Of a stretch of 64,000 nt of DNA, positions 35,214 to 47,396 are shown one piece after another. Every line of letters starts with the position of its first letter. Within the stretch, counting starts at the first letter, position 1. The translations under genes and the position numbers were made by a program. The stretch comes from Hypomesus transpacificus. Its lineage: Eukaryota; Chordata; Actinopteri; Osmeriformes; Osmeridae. The notes under the pieces are model-generated. The model saw only the letters and a program-made list of their open reading frames with translations, was not told the origin of the DNA and made no database searches. Location of the stretch: positions 11,123,710 through 11,187,709 of the forward strand of contig NC_061068.1 in assembly GCF_021917145.1 (NCBI RefSeq), written 5' to 3'.

Positions 35214-35255
35214 ACAGCAGACTCTACATCTCAAAGTAGATGTAGAGTCTGCTGT
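35214..35255. other. Perfect 18-bp stem hairpin with 6-base loop
   Basis: ACAGCAGACTCTACATCT (35214-35231) is followed by the loop CAAAGT and then its exact reverse complement (35238-35255). The next flanking pair does not match, so the stem stops at exactly 18 bp. It is not part of any repeat seen elsewhere in the window. Confidence 0.9.
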
Positions 35256-35431
35256 ACCACCACGAGTAGATGGACACAATACACAGTTGAGACAGTTGTG
35301 CCCTCCCATTAGGTATTTCCATACTGTATTGAAGCAGGCACATATTCATACTGATACACAAAACATACTGAAACCATATGTAAATTAGGTATTTATATCA
35401 TCCTACATAGTTTGTTTACGTCATAACCATT

Positions 35432-35464
35432 TGGATGAAAGCGTCTGCTAAATGACTAAATGTA
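35432..35464 (+). mobile_element. SINE tail fragment
   Basis: GGATGAAAGCGTCTGCTAAA followed by TGACTAAATGTA matches the 3' tail of the SINE family in this window; only about 32 bases remain. Confidence 0.6.
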
Positions 35465-37667
35465 ACCACTTGCTGAGGCCATGAACTGTAAATTTAGGCT
35501 TTGAATGAGTGTGTGTGGTGTGAGTGTGTGGAAGGGAGGGAGTGTGTGTGGTGTGAGAGAGAGAGAGACACAGTGTGAGGGATGAAGAATGGTGGTGATG
35601 CTTCTGTGTGGCGTGCAGGTAAGAAAGTGTGCGGTCAGACCACGTGTGCCTATAGTGATGCCTACTTCCTCCTTCTACAAGCATCATGTGGCCCATCGTC
35701 CTCTTAGATGACTTCCATATTAGGGGACCTCTTGTGTCTGTTTAAGACTTGCATGGTTTTGTAGGTGGTTGTTCAGTTCTGCAGCTGACTGATGAGGTTT
35801 CAGGGAACATTTCAAAAGGGAAGCCATCACCCAGCTGTGCTGAACGGTACTGGCGCATGGGGCAGTTTTGTTGAATGGACATAATGAAACAGCAGCAAAA
35901 GCCATAGGAGGTAATCTCCCCAAACCTTTTCTTTTTGTATTTCCCAGACTTTCACAGCATTTCATTGGCCTCGTGTTCTTGAATTTCTTGGCCGATGGCA
36001 AAAAATAGAATTATTGGACTAATAACATGGTATTAGAGGGAGAGAGAGGGAGGATGCTGAACCGAGGGAGAAACTGCTGCTGTCTCACCTTTCTTTGAGC
36101 AGCTGCATTTGGAATTCAGATGTGGCTCTGTGCCTAGCCTGAGATCCTCTTTAATGTCTCTCCGCTTGTTAGAGTGATTATTCAAATGGTTGCGCGTGAG
36201 ACACAGTTTACCAGACTCACCGCCACCACCCTCCCCCTGCCTTGCTCTGCCATGTGTCTGGACACGGCCCAACAGGTCACTGTCACCCGCTCTCTAAGAG
36301 ACGCAAACACTTGCACTCGAGGGGGTAGGGGGTATTATAAACCTTCTATCCTCTCTTTTTCTTTTTCATCCCTTGTGCTCTTTTTGTCTTATTTTGCAGT
36401 CTAAAACCTAGAGCCTCGTGCATCCTGCGGTGCTTCCATTTGGTGCAGCCTTGGCCGTGAAATCCTCTTGATTTAGATTAGTGTAGTTCAGTTATTGTCT
36501 ACCCTGTATGATACTTAAGCACTTCCGTTTAGTTTTTTTTGTTTTCTTCTTCAAACCTGAGCTGGCCTTCAACGTCACCACAAACCTGCACACAGCCACA
36601 GACGAGGCCTAGACCTACTGTCTCTCGGTCAATAAGCTGTCCCCTCGTTCTCCTCCGCTGGAGGCTTCTGCTGGAGAGCAGGGCACGTCATGCGAGGAGG
36701 CTCAGGCTAGACGATCGTCTGAGACGGCCCGGGTCTGAAATCTCCCGCTTGTTCTGTTGTAATCCGGTGGGGAGTCATCCTCTCCTGGAAGACGTGCTCG
36801 GGAGACGGGAGCAGCTCCGTCTTCATTAGCAACGCCGCACATCGGCGGAATGCAGATGAGCTACGAAGCCATTCATCTTCTGGAAATGCCTCCCCGATTC
36901 CTATTCCAATCCTGTTTGCTGTCACATTGTGTGAGCCCACTTCTCCGTGTTAAAGGACTCTCTTTATAGGAGAGATCAGAGGGGAATAATTGCACTTAAG
37001 TGAACCTCATTTAGTGGAGATCGACATTGGCATTGCATTTTATGGGGATTGGCGCTTTCCTTGGACAGATTTTAATTAGTTTCTGTTTTTTTTTCTTCAT
37101 ACTTTGGCTGTTCGCAGCATCTAAAGGAGGCCGTAATTAAAGTCGACAATTAGAAGCACATTATTTTAGAAATGATTGAAAATAAAGGATTCTCAAGGTG
37201 CTGTGAGGTGAAAGCTGTCCAGGCCTTCTACTGAGGGACCAAGCCCCCAGGCTTGGAGGGAGATGATTTAGCAGCCATGTTGTTCCAGCCACATATTTGG
37301 AGTTTTGCTCAGCTGGGTGCTTTCAGTGTTTCCCACACACAGACTAATTTGTGGCGGTGCGCCACAGAATCAACACCGGCCGCCACACATTGCGTTTCGT
37401 AAAACATTTTTTTTTAATCGCTATTTAGGTTCAAACACGCAGCGTATTCGTTCAGCTGCATTTCCTTTCCCCTGCTCTCCCTCCGTCTCTCTGTCACTCA
37501 TGCGTCTTTCCCACATATGCACACAGTCACTACGTCAGCACACGTTAGCAACAATGCATACACATGCCGTTCTAGTAAGACCGACAGATATCAGCGAGCC
37601 TTCAGCATTAGTGCCGTAGCTAAAAGTCGAGGAAAGTTGAGGCTACTTTTCGCTAAGTACCTTACTC

Positions 37668-37718
37668 ACATTTACATTTAGTCATTTAGCAGACGCTCTT
37701 ATCCAGAGCGACTTACAG
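37668..37718 (-). mobile_element. Solo SINE tail inserted in copy A
   Basis: A 51-bp insert reading ACATTTACATTTAGTCATTT to GCGACTTACAG, the SINE tail only. It is flanked by TACTC on each side (37663-37667 and 37719-37723). Copies B and C of the host element lack it, so it is a later insertion. Confidence 0.75.
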
Positions 37719-37943
37719 TACTCGAAGTTTCCCCTTCGTTCTTTTGGTGAGAAGTCTCAAGAGCTAGCTACTTACTCGGCGTCATGGAGCCAACCAGTTA
37801 AATAGTTGTTTACCACTAGCGTTGCTACATGCATAATGCAGAAATGATGTTAGTTGTTGTTAATTTGTGAAGGTGTGAATGTAACAAATTATTAACAAAT
37901 TAACTGTGTAACGAATTATTAACGAAGGAATTATTACGACACG

Positions 37944-37944
<1 letters not shown>

Positions 37945-37976
<32 letters not shown>
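37945..37976. repeat. Poly-C run, 32 bases
   Basis: Uninterrupted C run inside element copy A. The length is likely unreliable in the assembly. Confidence 0.9.
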
Positions 37977-37979
<3 letters not shown>

Positions 37980-38303
37980 CTGACAACCCCCACCCCTCCC
38001 CGCCACAATTAGATTTCTAATCTGTGGGAAACACTGGTGCTTTAATCTATTTTTGCTGTAAATTAATGAATTTTTAAAGAGCCCCATGCTGTATAGGACT
38101 GGATGTGGGGATGCAGCGCTTGTTCCGAGTTTTCAAACGCACCCCCTCCTCTCTCATCCTTCTCAGAGGCGAGAGAGAAGGAGGGACAGAGGGAGAGAGA
38201 GAACCACGCTTTCATTTTTTATTCATCTATAGCAGCCAAATACTGCCTGGCATACTGAATCTTGAATTCTGAAGTCTTTCACTTTCCCCTCTCTCTTTCT
38301 CTC

Positions 38304-38305
<2 letters not shown>

Positions 38306-38334
<29 letters not shown>
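38306..38334. repeat. (TG)n microsatellite
   Basis: About 14 uninterrupted TG units preceded by CT-rich sequence. Confidence 0.9.
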
Positions 38335-39007
38335 CTTTCGAGCCGTCAAAATCTAAATCAATCACAGACATGGATCACTGAACCTGTGGAGTTGAACTCA
38401 TCTGGTTATTGCACTGATTTACATTTGTACCAAAGTGGATCATGGTTGGATGAAACAAACATCTACTTCAACTGTAGGGAGCTAGACCTCCTCAGATTAG
38501 ACTATGATCTAGCCTTTAACTCGCCGTACAGTTGACTTGTTTTAATAATATAACTTTAACACTGCTAGTCTACACATTATAGTCCGTCATGTAGGTGTGC
38601 CTTTACTAAATACCTTAAAGGATTCATGAATCATACTTGAATAAGAAGTTACTTAGACCTACTGCGTATTGTATCCTACCCGGCCCCATATCCTTGACAC
38701 TGGAGGCCATTTTCAGAAGAGGTCTTTTCCTCCTTGTCTCATTGGTGGGGTTATGCTCAGTACAATCCAGTGATATATGATTGAGGCTCTGCGGAGGCAA
38801 GTGAGCTGTGTGCTGGGAATGGATTTCGCTAAGCTTACACAGCTTAAGTGATGATAATGGGGCTCTCATCATACTATTTAGCATCCATTTTAATTACAGT
38901 GGCTAGCTTATGCACTCTCGGCGAATGCTAATTTCACCTCCAAGTGAAGGAGCTTTGTAACCTTCTGAAGATGGTCAGTGACTTTTAAGGAGGGGGATAT
39001 CTCAGCC

Positions 39008-39008
<1 letters not shown>

Positions 39009-39037
<29 letters not shown>
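39009..39037. repeat. Poly-C run, 29 bases, followed by (AC)n
   Basis: A 29-C run is followed closely by an AC microsatellite (39039-39060). It is not inside a recognised element. Confidence 0.9.
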
Positions 39038-39038
<1 letters not shown>

Positions 39039-39699
39039 CAAACACACACACACACACACAAAACAAAGTTACGAGTTCTCTTGTTAAAGACTGAATATGT
39101 ATGTAGGCCTATTATTAAAACCTTCAACCTAGCTGGGATCAAATCGTTTTTGTGCCATATGTTGACACAATTGGCCATGGGTGTGCATGCATGTACACCA
39201 TGTGTGTGAGGGGATATGTTTGTGCGTGAGTTGTGTGTGGTAACTGCAGGTGGAAGTGTATTGTGAACGCCCCCCCAGACAGAACCTCCTGCCTGTTGAG
39301 GATAATCAGTCAGAGTTAGTTTTAATTAAGTCAGTTCTCTGAAGCCTGATTAGGAAGGCTAGAGCTAAGTGGGTCAATTGGGTCACTGCTGTGTGTGTGT
39401 GTGTGTCTTGGGCCAGATGTCTGAAGTCAGTGATTAATGTATCTCTTCACCCCAGCCTGTCCTTCAGTCATGATCACCTTCTTCCAGCTCAGCAAAAAAT
39501 GACTTTATCCAGCAGATTTTGTGAAAGTCAGAAGGTCAACACTATAGGTTGATGTAGCCAGCTCCACTGTGTGCAGACGATGTGTGTGTGATTCAGAAAA
39601 CCTAAGAAAGAAGCCAAGGAATCTCTCTGTGGAGCTGGAGGAAAGGTTGATCTGTGGAGCGCCGACTGACAGAATGAGTGATGACTCTCTTCCTTCACC

Positions 39700-39895
39700 C
39701 CTCCCCTCCCTCTCCCACTGCTTGGGTTTCTGTCTCTCCAGTTCTCTCTTTCACACACTCACTCTTTCCTTCCCGCTCTACCTCTCTGTTTGCTTTCTCT
39801 CTCTTCCTCTGTCTCTCCCTCCCTCTCTCACTCACCCATTCCCTCACTCACTCCCTCTCTCCCTAGCTCACTCTCTCTCTCACTTTCTCCCAGGA
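39700..39895. repeat. CT-rich simple sequence
   Basis: Pyrimidine-rich low-complexity stretch with many CTCTCTCCCT and ACTCACTC words. The open frames across it are compositional and are not genes. Confidence 0.8.
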
Positions 39896-40458
39896 GTTAA
39901 GTAGCGCTGGTCTTCACTGCTTAGCAAACACCCCGTCAGTGGAGGTTTCTTAAGAATGCATCTTGTTTCTGGTGTGAGTCATACTTCCTCTGGCCTGCTG
40001 TGCTGCTCCCTCAGGGTGGATGAGTGAGAGGCCTGAAGGCGGGGGTTGGGGGCAGATCCGTCAAGGTGGGGGTTCTGCCAATGGCCCTTGATGTAGTTAA
40101 GGAAGTAATTCAGTGTTTACGATACGACGAGAGGCATGCCAATCAGCTCTGCAGGGTCAGGGTTTCTGACTGGCTTACCGACTGGCTTCCTTCAGGTTAT
40201 GGAAGCTGAAGCTGCCTGAGTCATACATCCCACTGGATGCCAGCCCCCATGCCCCAACCTCCATGTCCCTGACTCCTGTGCCTCTGACCCAGGCCTGTCT
40301 CACCCAGGCTCCACCGTCTGCTCTGGAGAGGTTCCTGGTCGTGGCTGAAACCACTCTAGGAATGTGGTCTGAGTCAACCCAGGCTAGTGTGAGAATGAGA
40401 AAAATGTAAGCTACAAGACTTTGGACAGCGTGTAGACCGAGCCTAGGTTCAATAAAGT

Positions 40459-41061
40459 CAGTGTTTCCCACACATAGACTAATTTGTGGCGGTGCGCCAC
40501 AGAATCAACACCGGCCGCCACACATTGCGTTTCGTAAACATTTTTTTTTTTCGCTATTTAGGTAAAAACACGCAGCGTATTCGTTCAGCTGCATTTCCTT
40601 TCCCTGCTCTCCCTCCGTCTCTTTCACGCACGCGTCTTTCTCACATACACACACAGTCACTACGTCAGCACACGTTAGCAACGATGCATACGCCGTTCTA
40701 GTGAGACCGACAGCTACATCAGCGAGCCTTCAGCATTAGTGCCGTAGCTAAAGGTCTAGGAAAGTTGAGGCTACTTTTCGCTAGGTACCGACGGACATGT
40801 CTTAATCGAAGGTTCCCCTTCGTTGTTTTGGTGAGAAGTTTCAAGAGCTAGCTACTTACCCGGCGTCATGGAGCCGACCAGTTAAATAGTTATTTAGCAC
40901 CCTGTATGCAGCGTCGCTACCTGCATATGCAGAAATTATTTGTTTGTTGTTGTTGATTGATTTTGTGAATTATTTCGACCCCCCCCCCCCGGTCTGACAT
41001 GAAACAACACCCCCCCCCCCCCCCCCGCCACATATAGCTTTCTAATCTGTGGGAAACACTG
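40459..41061 (+). mobile_element. Inverted-repeat element (hAT-like MITE), copy B
   Basis: Starts CAGTGTTTCCCACA and ends TGTGGGAAACACTG. It is flanked by AAAGT on both sides (40454-40458 and 41062-41066), a 5-bp probable target-site duplication. Two C runs lie near the right end (about 40979-40990 and 41010-41026). A 71-codon open frame starting at 40486 is also present in copy C but has no recognisable domain. Confidence 0.88.
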
Positions 41062-41978
41062 AAAGTCCTCATTAAGCACACACACAGAGCATACACCTTT
41101 GGCTATATAACTTACTCATAGCTTTATTGTATGACTATGCAGGATTCCGTAGCCCCTGTCTGATCATTAACATCACACTCCCCTTTACACCCTCATCCAA
41201 TGGCTTGTTCGTTTTGACGTGAAACTGAACCATGTGGCTTTCATATTGCTTATCCAACAGTTGTCCGTATTGATTGACAATAGGGTCCAAACATCTGTGA
41301 CCACTTGTCAAGATAATTATATTTAGCATTTGTTGCCAATGCAATACACACTTTTTGAACAATTTTAAGCTGAACCGTTTGCAGGAATTTCAGAAAATCT
41401 TAGTATTTGTTAAATCCCACTTTTGTTTTATGACAGCATGAATGGATTCCACAAGTTTGTGCAAAACCTGATAACTACTGTGTATATTCATACAGCATCC
41501 CCATTAGATGCCGATAATTGTTAGTGGGTTTAGCATCTGCTTGTTCTCTGACTTCTTCTTCCTACCTGTCTAATGCCAGAATCCATGACTCACAGGAGAC
41601 TGAATGACCTACTTCTAACATTTTCTTTTTTTCGTTCTCATAGAATACAGCTAGGGGGAGGGGTAAATGTGAGTCAATCAAAATGTAGTTGAAGCGTTTT
41701 TCAGGACGTGGATGGGGGAATGCAGCAGCCCTGGGTCTCGAACACGGCAGTCACCTCCCAGAGCTTTCCACCGCTGCCGCTCTGCGCGAGCTAGTCAGCT
41801 AACATCTCAACTTTGATGTCTCATTAGCAGCAAAATTATTGAGTTTGATATTAGCTTATTCTCGCGCCAGTTCCACAAATGTCAGCTTCTCAACTCATTC
41901 AAGTCCCGTCAGCATCTGTAATTGCATGGTTTTTGTTGTTGTGCCGCATATCCAATTAGGCGGGTTGCCAGTCAGAGC

Positions 41979-43098
41979 GTTACGCCTGGGACACACCGGC
42001 TGCGAAGCGCCACAATCGGCTACGAATGGCGCGAAACAGTTCACACCAGACACACATTTCTCCGCGCGGGTCATCAAGTCTTTAACCTCTGAGCTTTCCG
42101 TTTTCACATGTAGCGCTGATATGGTACATAAACATGGCATAGGCTATATTTAGGAAACGTATTAGTCCAACAACAGCATCTCAGCATTGATCCTTCTTTA
42201 CGTTGTCCTTGTAAAATTGGTGCTGGGGGTCATACAACTCCCTGTGCTTTTCAACTTCGACAATTAATTTGATGTCCTCGATCTCCTTGAATTTCTCAGC
42301 TGATTTTCAAAATCGACTTGGGGGTTCCCTCTCGCTATGTCTGCACGCGTGTGTTGTGTGCAACGCGTGATAACTCGTTTATCTCTGCCAATAGACAGAC
42401 CGTTCTGAAACAACTACGGGCATGCTGGCTCAACAGATCAATCTGTTTATTTTCATTCGTTTGTATCAGGGTAACCACATGGAACGGCCGTTCTTTACCA
42501 ACATTGTGCAGTCAGGTAGCTTAAATTATATAGGGATAATATTGGTAAGTACGTAGGCCTAAGTAATATTTAATAAAATAATTAAAGTTTACAACTTTAC
42601 AAATGTTCACCATAGTCTACAATTAATTTATTAAAATCATAATAACATGTTTTTTTTTATTCAAATATATAAAAAATATGGTGTATTTTATCATCCTACA
42701 GCAGGGGCGTAGCCAGAATAATATTTTTGGGTAGGCCTAGAAAAATATGGATAGGCATCTTTTACGTTTTTTTCTTATTTACTTTGCGATGTGCACCCGG
42801 TGCACCATTTTTCAGAGATATTTTCGTTTTGGGGTAAGCCTTACAACAAATTGGGTAGGCCTGTGCCTACCTGTGGCTACGCCCCTGTCCTGCAGCCGAT
42901 TTCGCAAGCGTCTCGCGAAAAAATTCGACCTGCTGCCGAAACAATCGCTGGAGAGCTCGAGCAAATCGCGGTGTTTCGCGGCGCGCCACACTGCCAGCCG
43001 GTGATAACATGGGCGCCGAAAGAAAAAAGGCGGCGCTTCCAGGCCCTTCGCAGCTATTCGCGGCGCTTCGCAGCCAGTGTGTCCCAGGCCAGGCGTTA
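41979..43098. mobile_element. Terminal-inverted-repeat element of about 1.1 kb
   Basis: The left end (GTTACGCCTGGGACACACCG, then GCTGCGAAGCGCC) and the right end read in reverse (GGACACACTGGCTGCGAAGC, GCCGCGAATAG) are imperfect inverted repeats. The right end carries an extra CCTGG. Both inner flanks are rich in GCGAA and CGC words, unlike the surrounding AT-rich sequence. It has no transposase frame. Ends are accurate to about 10 bases. It is itself interrupted by the element at 42702-42887. Confidence 0.7.
42702..42887. mobile_element. Short hAT-like element nested in the 1.1-kb element
   Basis: Starts CAGGGGCGTAGCCA and ends TGGCTACGCCCCTG, 14-bp perfect terminal inverted repeats, 186 bp in all. 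The flanks TCCTACAG (42694-42701) and TCCTGCAG (42888-42895) are an 8-bp duplication with one mismatch, the size typical of hAT insertions. It has no coding capacity. Confidence 0.85.
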
Positions 43099-44493
43099 GG
43101 ATTTTCATCTTTGTCTTGACAAGACTTCGCTTTGTCGTATAGTTAGTTTTTGTTCACACAAAACACGTGCCATTGTTGGTCAGAAATCCATTCGACCTGG
43201 ACCGAGCTGTCACTGTTCAACTACGGCAAGTGAGTCCTAAATGTCTTGATAAAGTACTGCAGGCGTTATAGGCTGTAGGAAGGGGACAGGATCAAGAGCC
43301 GAGTTATCTCCCATAAGCCTTGTTAGCAACAGCATCTCTGAAGAGAAAGCGAGGGCAACATCAAAGTCTTCACGATCAGTCAGAGGAGATGAGCCGAGTT
43401 TTTTTGATTCGAAAAATGTAGTTTTCCAACGGGGGCATCATTTCAACTTTAACCGCTAATTGCTCCTTTTTTAGTGTGTGTTATTTTTTTCTTCTTTTCT
43501 CTGTTTTTTGGTGACCGTGCTGTCTTTCATTGAAGCAGAAACAAGCTGTGTGTCGCGGCGTCTCCGCTGCTCTCCTCCCCTCTGCGAGGTTCCCGCGCCC
43601 GCTTTGATATGTCTGTTCTTTTGGAAGCTGCCGCCATCGTCGTGCCACGATCGTCCCCGCTCGGCCCGACTCCCTGGAACCCCCCCGGCCCGCCCGCCCC
43701 GGGTTGTGTGTTCACTCGTTTATTTCAGCTTCTAAAAAGGCTGTGATGCCTTCACTTCCCTCACTGTCTCCTTCCCCCTATTAGGGCTCCCGAGGCGGAG
43801 GGGGGGCTGTGAAAGCCGGAGGGCCGTGGGGGGTGACACTCAGCAGCGGGGGGGTGAGTCAAAGCAGGGGCGGATGCGTCTGGGACTTTAAAGACCTCAT
43901 GTGCTCTCTTTGCTAACTGGCATCGCGGCTGCAGAGATCAGTCTCCACACACCCGGCAGTGTCCTGGCTGGGCTGATGGATGATGCTTCTGGGGTCTTTT
44001 GTGCGAGTCTCTGGGAGCTCCGGAGCTATGTTCCATCCCTGACAAAAGGAGAAAATTGTCAATAATCTCCATCCTGTTAAACGGAGCCTGCTGAGCTCTA
44101 CATCTTGTTCTCCAGGCCGACAAATTAGTCTTTGGAGGACCGTCTCTGAACGTGTCTGATGAATTTCAGCGCTTTGGCTGAAATGTTGTCAGATGAATGC
44201 AGCTTTGGCTCGATTTAAAACCGTCTTAGCATCGAGCCTTTGGACCATGCTGTTCCCTACCATGATCCTCCCTCAGATCTGATATAACAGGGTAGGATTA
44301 AGCAAGCAGGTGAGTAGCTGAAATCAGCTTGTGCTGCCAGACCAGGTCTGTAAAGAGGAAGTGAGCGTGAGGGGAGGAACGGTTCTGCTCTGGCTGGCTG
44401 GCCTGGTGGAGAGCTGAAGGGTCCGCCATGGTTGGGGACTAGAAGTCCGTTGTCTGCAACAGTATAGTTCTGCACAACTCCGATTTCCTCCTC

Positions 44494-44950
44494 TCCTTGT
44501 CTCTCCTTGTCTGTGCCCTGCTCTCCTTGTCTGTGCTCTCCTTGTCTGTGCTCTCCTTGTCTGTGCTCTCCTTGTCTGTGCTCTCCTTGTCTGTGCTCTC
44601 CTTGTCTGTGCTCTCCTTGTCTGTGCTCTCCTTGTCTGTGCTCTCCTTGTCTGTGCTCTCCTTGTCTGTGCTCTCCTTGTCTGTGCTCTCCTTGTCTGTG
44701 CTCTCCTCTCCTTGTCTCTCCTCTCCTTGTCTGTGCTCTCCTTGTCTCTCCTCTCCTTGTCTGTGCTCTCCTTGTCTGTGCTCTCCTCTCCTTGTCTGTG
44801 CTCTCCTCTCCTTGTCTGTGCTCTCCTCTCCTTGTCTCTCCTCTCCTTGTCTGTGCTCTCCTTGTCTCTCCTCTCCTTGTCTCTCCTCTCCTTGTCTCTC
44901 CTCTCCTTGTCTCTCCTCTCCTTGTCTCTCCTCTCCTTATCTGTGCTCTC
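44494..44950. repeat. 15-bp minisatellite (CTCTCCTTGTCTGTG)n with variant block
   Basis: About 13 near-perfect 15-bp units (to about 44705) are followed by mixed units in which CTCTC is duplicated and TGTG is lost (CTCTCCTCTCCTTGT type). It creates long open frames on both strands because 15 is a multiple of three; none is a gene. Confidence 0.95.
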
Positions 44951-47162
44951 CTGGTCCTCGGTGCTCTGCTCCTCTCTCTGATTTGTGAGTCATGTTGCCA
45001 CATGACACGCCACTTTCGCCAAGTGAGTCATCGCAAACAAAAGCACCTCATATGGAGGAGGCCGAGAGGGAACTGGGGAATTTTTTAGCTTTTCTTATTT
45101 TAGCAAAAGTGGCAAAATAAAAATGGTTCTCTCTAATTGAGCAACAGCGCTTAGGCATTCAAAAAATGTGCTCATGTAGCTAGCAGGAGGGTCTTGTCAT
45201 GTTTGCCATGACCAGAACATAACGAGGCACGTGGCTTCACAGCGCACCGCAACGCTGAACGCAAAGGTTATTATGGCTGATACTGTTTCATTGGGTATTC
45301 CAGAGGTAACTCAATACTACCGTGTTGCCTACAGGCATATGCCTGCATTGGAGATTATTTTATTTTTTTTTTTTACAATATTTTTGAATGGTTCAAGACT
45401 ACTTCCCCTAGTCCATCTGATGTGTGGTGTGTGCAGTTCACCCATGACACCTCTCCATCATCCCTCCCTCACCTTTGTTCTACAGAAGCCCTGAAGAGAG
45501 AGAGGGGGATAGCGAGAGAGGTAGAAGAGGGAAAGATAGAGAGAGTCATATGGAAGGAGAGGGAAAGATGAAACAGAAAAGATGGAGACAGAAACGGAAT
45601 AACAGAAAGAGTGGGCCCTGGAGAGCTATGGGGAGTTTTATTGACCTGTACAGCTCAGCTTGCCCTTGACCAGCGCATGCTTTCTCATGCTTAGGCTGTC
45701 ATAAAACTGTAATGACTGTCTCGCGCTGGACAGAAGAGAGGGAGCTACCTGAGGCTGCGACGTGCTCAGGAGGAATGATCGTGGTCGTTCTCTCGGCCAT
45801 GCGACCTCACCGCAAACGGAGACGAATGGATAAGGAGCTGTTTGTTCCTTCCTGTGTCCGAGAACGCACACCTCCGTCCCTCTCCCGCCCAGCTTCGTGG
45901 AGCTGGTTAGGAAGTGCCCGTCTGTGTGCTCCAGGGTTCTGTATTCGTCGAGGCCGCTGAACGCTGGCCACTGAAAACTTTTGATGTATTCCATTCTTGC
46001 GGGCCTCTCTGCAGTGTGCAGGAATGCAACACAGCGATGCAGAGCCTGGTGGGAATGACATTGTACTGAGCTCTGGAGTGTTTCATACCCATACACAACA
46101 GCTAGCGTGCGCGCATTATATATGTTCGCTTTCAGGAAGCCGCCGCTGCCGCCTGTGTTTGTTTACTGTGCCGGCTGTGTCTGGGGCCTGAAGTGAAGCT
46201 CTCTGTCAGAGGAGGGAAGCTCTCCTCAGTGCAGGCATGCAGGCAGCCAGACAGACAGACAGCCAGTGGGACTTCTGTTTCATGTCTTCTCATTCTGCCC
46301 TGGAAATCCGCTGTAATGAGCACTGTGTACAGTATAGGGATGGTGTGTACTTTGTTGGTGCGTGTGCAGTATGTGTGTTTGTTTTATAGTATATAAGGGG
46401 TGTGGGCGTGCGTGCATGCGTTTTAAGGTGTGCGTGTTCAGGTCCTAGTGTGCGTGTGTTTAAGGTGTGTGTGTGTGTGTTTGTGCGCGTGCGTTCTCGT
46501 GGAGAAACGAGTACCGTCTGAAAGGAGGTGAACAGTGAGGAGAGCAGGCAGTGCTTGTCCTGGTTTGAGATGCTGCAGTGTGGGGTTGTGGGAGATGTGG
46601 GGAGGCCTGTACCTCCTCCCCCCTGCGCTGCAGCTGGAAAAGGATCCCTGAAAGGTAACCACACAGCACTAAGCCCTCCATTGTCCAGTTGGATCCACGT
46701 CTAAATCACCAAATGCAATTTATTTTGCGCCGAGTTCAATTGGAAAGGCTGACGACACACCCTGCATATTTTTGCTGCGTCGCCATGCAAAACGTGTACT
46801 TGCACACCTCTCCTACAGTCAGTAGATTTCATGCTGTCAAAAAGGCTGCAGTGAAATCTATGGCCAACCATGGTGGGATAAATGTTATAGACTGGACTTG
46901 TGATGAGCTGGGCATATCGATTGGCAGCTAACAACCACCTCGTCTACCATTGACTGACAGGATGACTCTGGAGGCTGCCAGCCCAGGAAATCACAGAGAC
47001 TGGAGTGTATTCCAAGATCCTTGTTAAAGGGGCAGTGTCGCGGACTCGGATAAAGTCAAGGTAGGCCTCCTTGAGTGGCTCCATGGGGTTTTAAGCCCGT
47101 CTGTAGCTCTGTAGCCCTTAGTCTTTGAGAGGGGAAGTGGGGGAATGATATGACTCAGTGTT

Positions 47163-47360
47163 ACATTTTCATTTTACATTTAGTCATTTAGCAGACGCTC
47201 TTATCCAGAGCGACTTACAGTAAGTACAGGGACATTCCCCCGATGCAAGTAGGGTGAAGTGCCTTGCCCAACGACACAACATAATTCGCACGGCCGGGAA
47301 TCGAACTGATAACCTTCTGATTACTAGCCCGATTCCCTAACCACTCAGCTATCTGACTCC
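47163..47360 (-). mobile_element. tRNA-derived SINE with target-site duplication
   Basis: Same family as 7520-7713, read on the minus strand: tRNA-like head at the right, tail at the left. It is flanked by CTCAGTGTT (47154-47162 and 47361-47369), a perfect 9-bp target-site duplication, so this is a clean insertion. Confidence 0.88.
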
Positions 47361-47396
47361 CTCAGTGTTCCTCACGAGGGAAAAAATTGCAAACCA

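Larger units (their letters stand above)
37324..38036 (+). mobile_element. Inverted-repeat element (hAT-like MITE), copy A
   Basis: Starts CAGTGTTTCCCACA and ends TGTGGGAAACACTG, 14-bp perfect terminal inverted repeats. It is flanked by GTGCTTT on both sides (37317-37323 and 38037-38043), a 7-bp probable target-site duplication. It lacks a transposase. It contains a 32-C run (37945-37976) near its right end and a nested SINE tail (37668-37718). The CAGTG-type termini suggest the hAT superfamily, but this is not proven. Copies B (40459-41061) and C (59409-60022) are closer to each other than to A. Confidence 0.85.

Noticed and set aside
40486-40701. 71-codon open frame, also present at 59780-59995
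   Set aside because: It lies inside two copies of the same inverted-repeat element. It is shared because the copies are nearly identical, and it has no domain.
44257-45003. Long minus-strand open frame (248 codons, Arg/Gly/Glu/His-rich)
   Set aside because: It is read entirely through a 15-bp tandem repeat plus flanks; it has no domain, and both strands are open.
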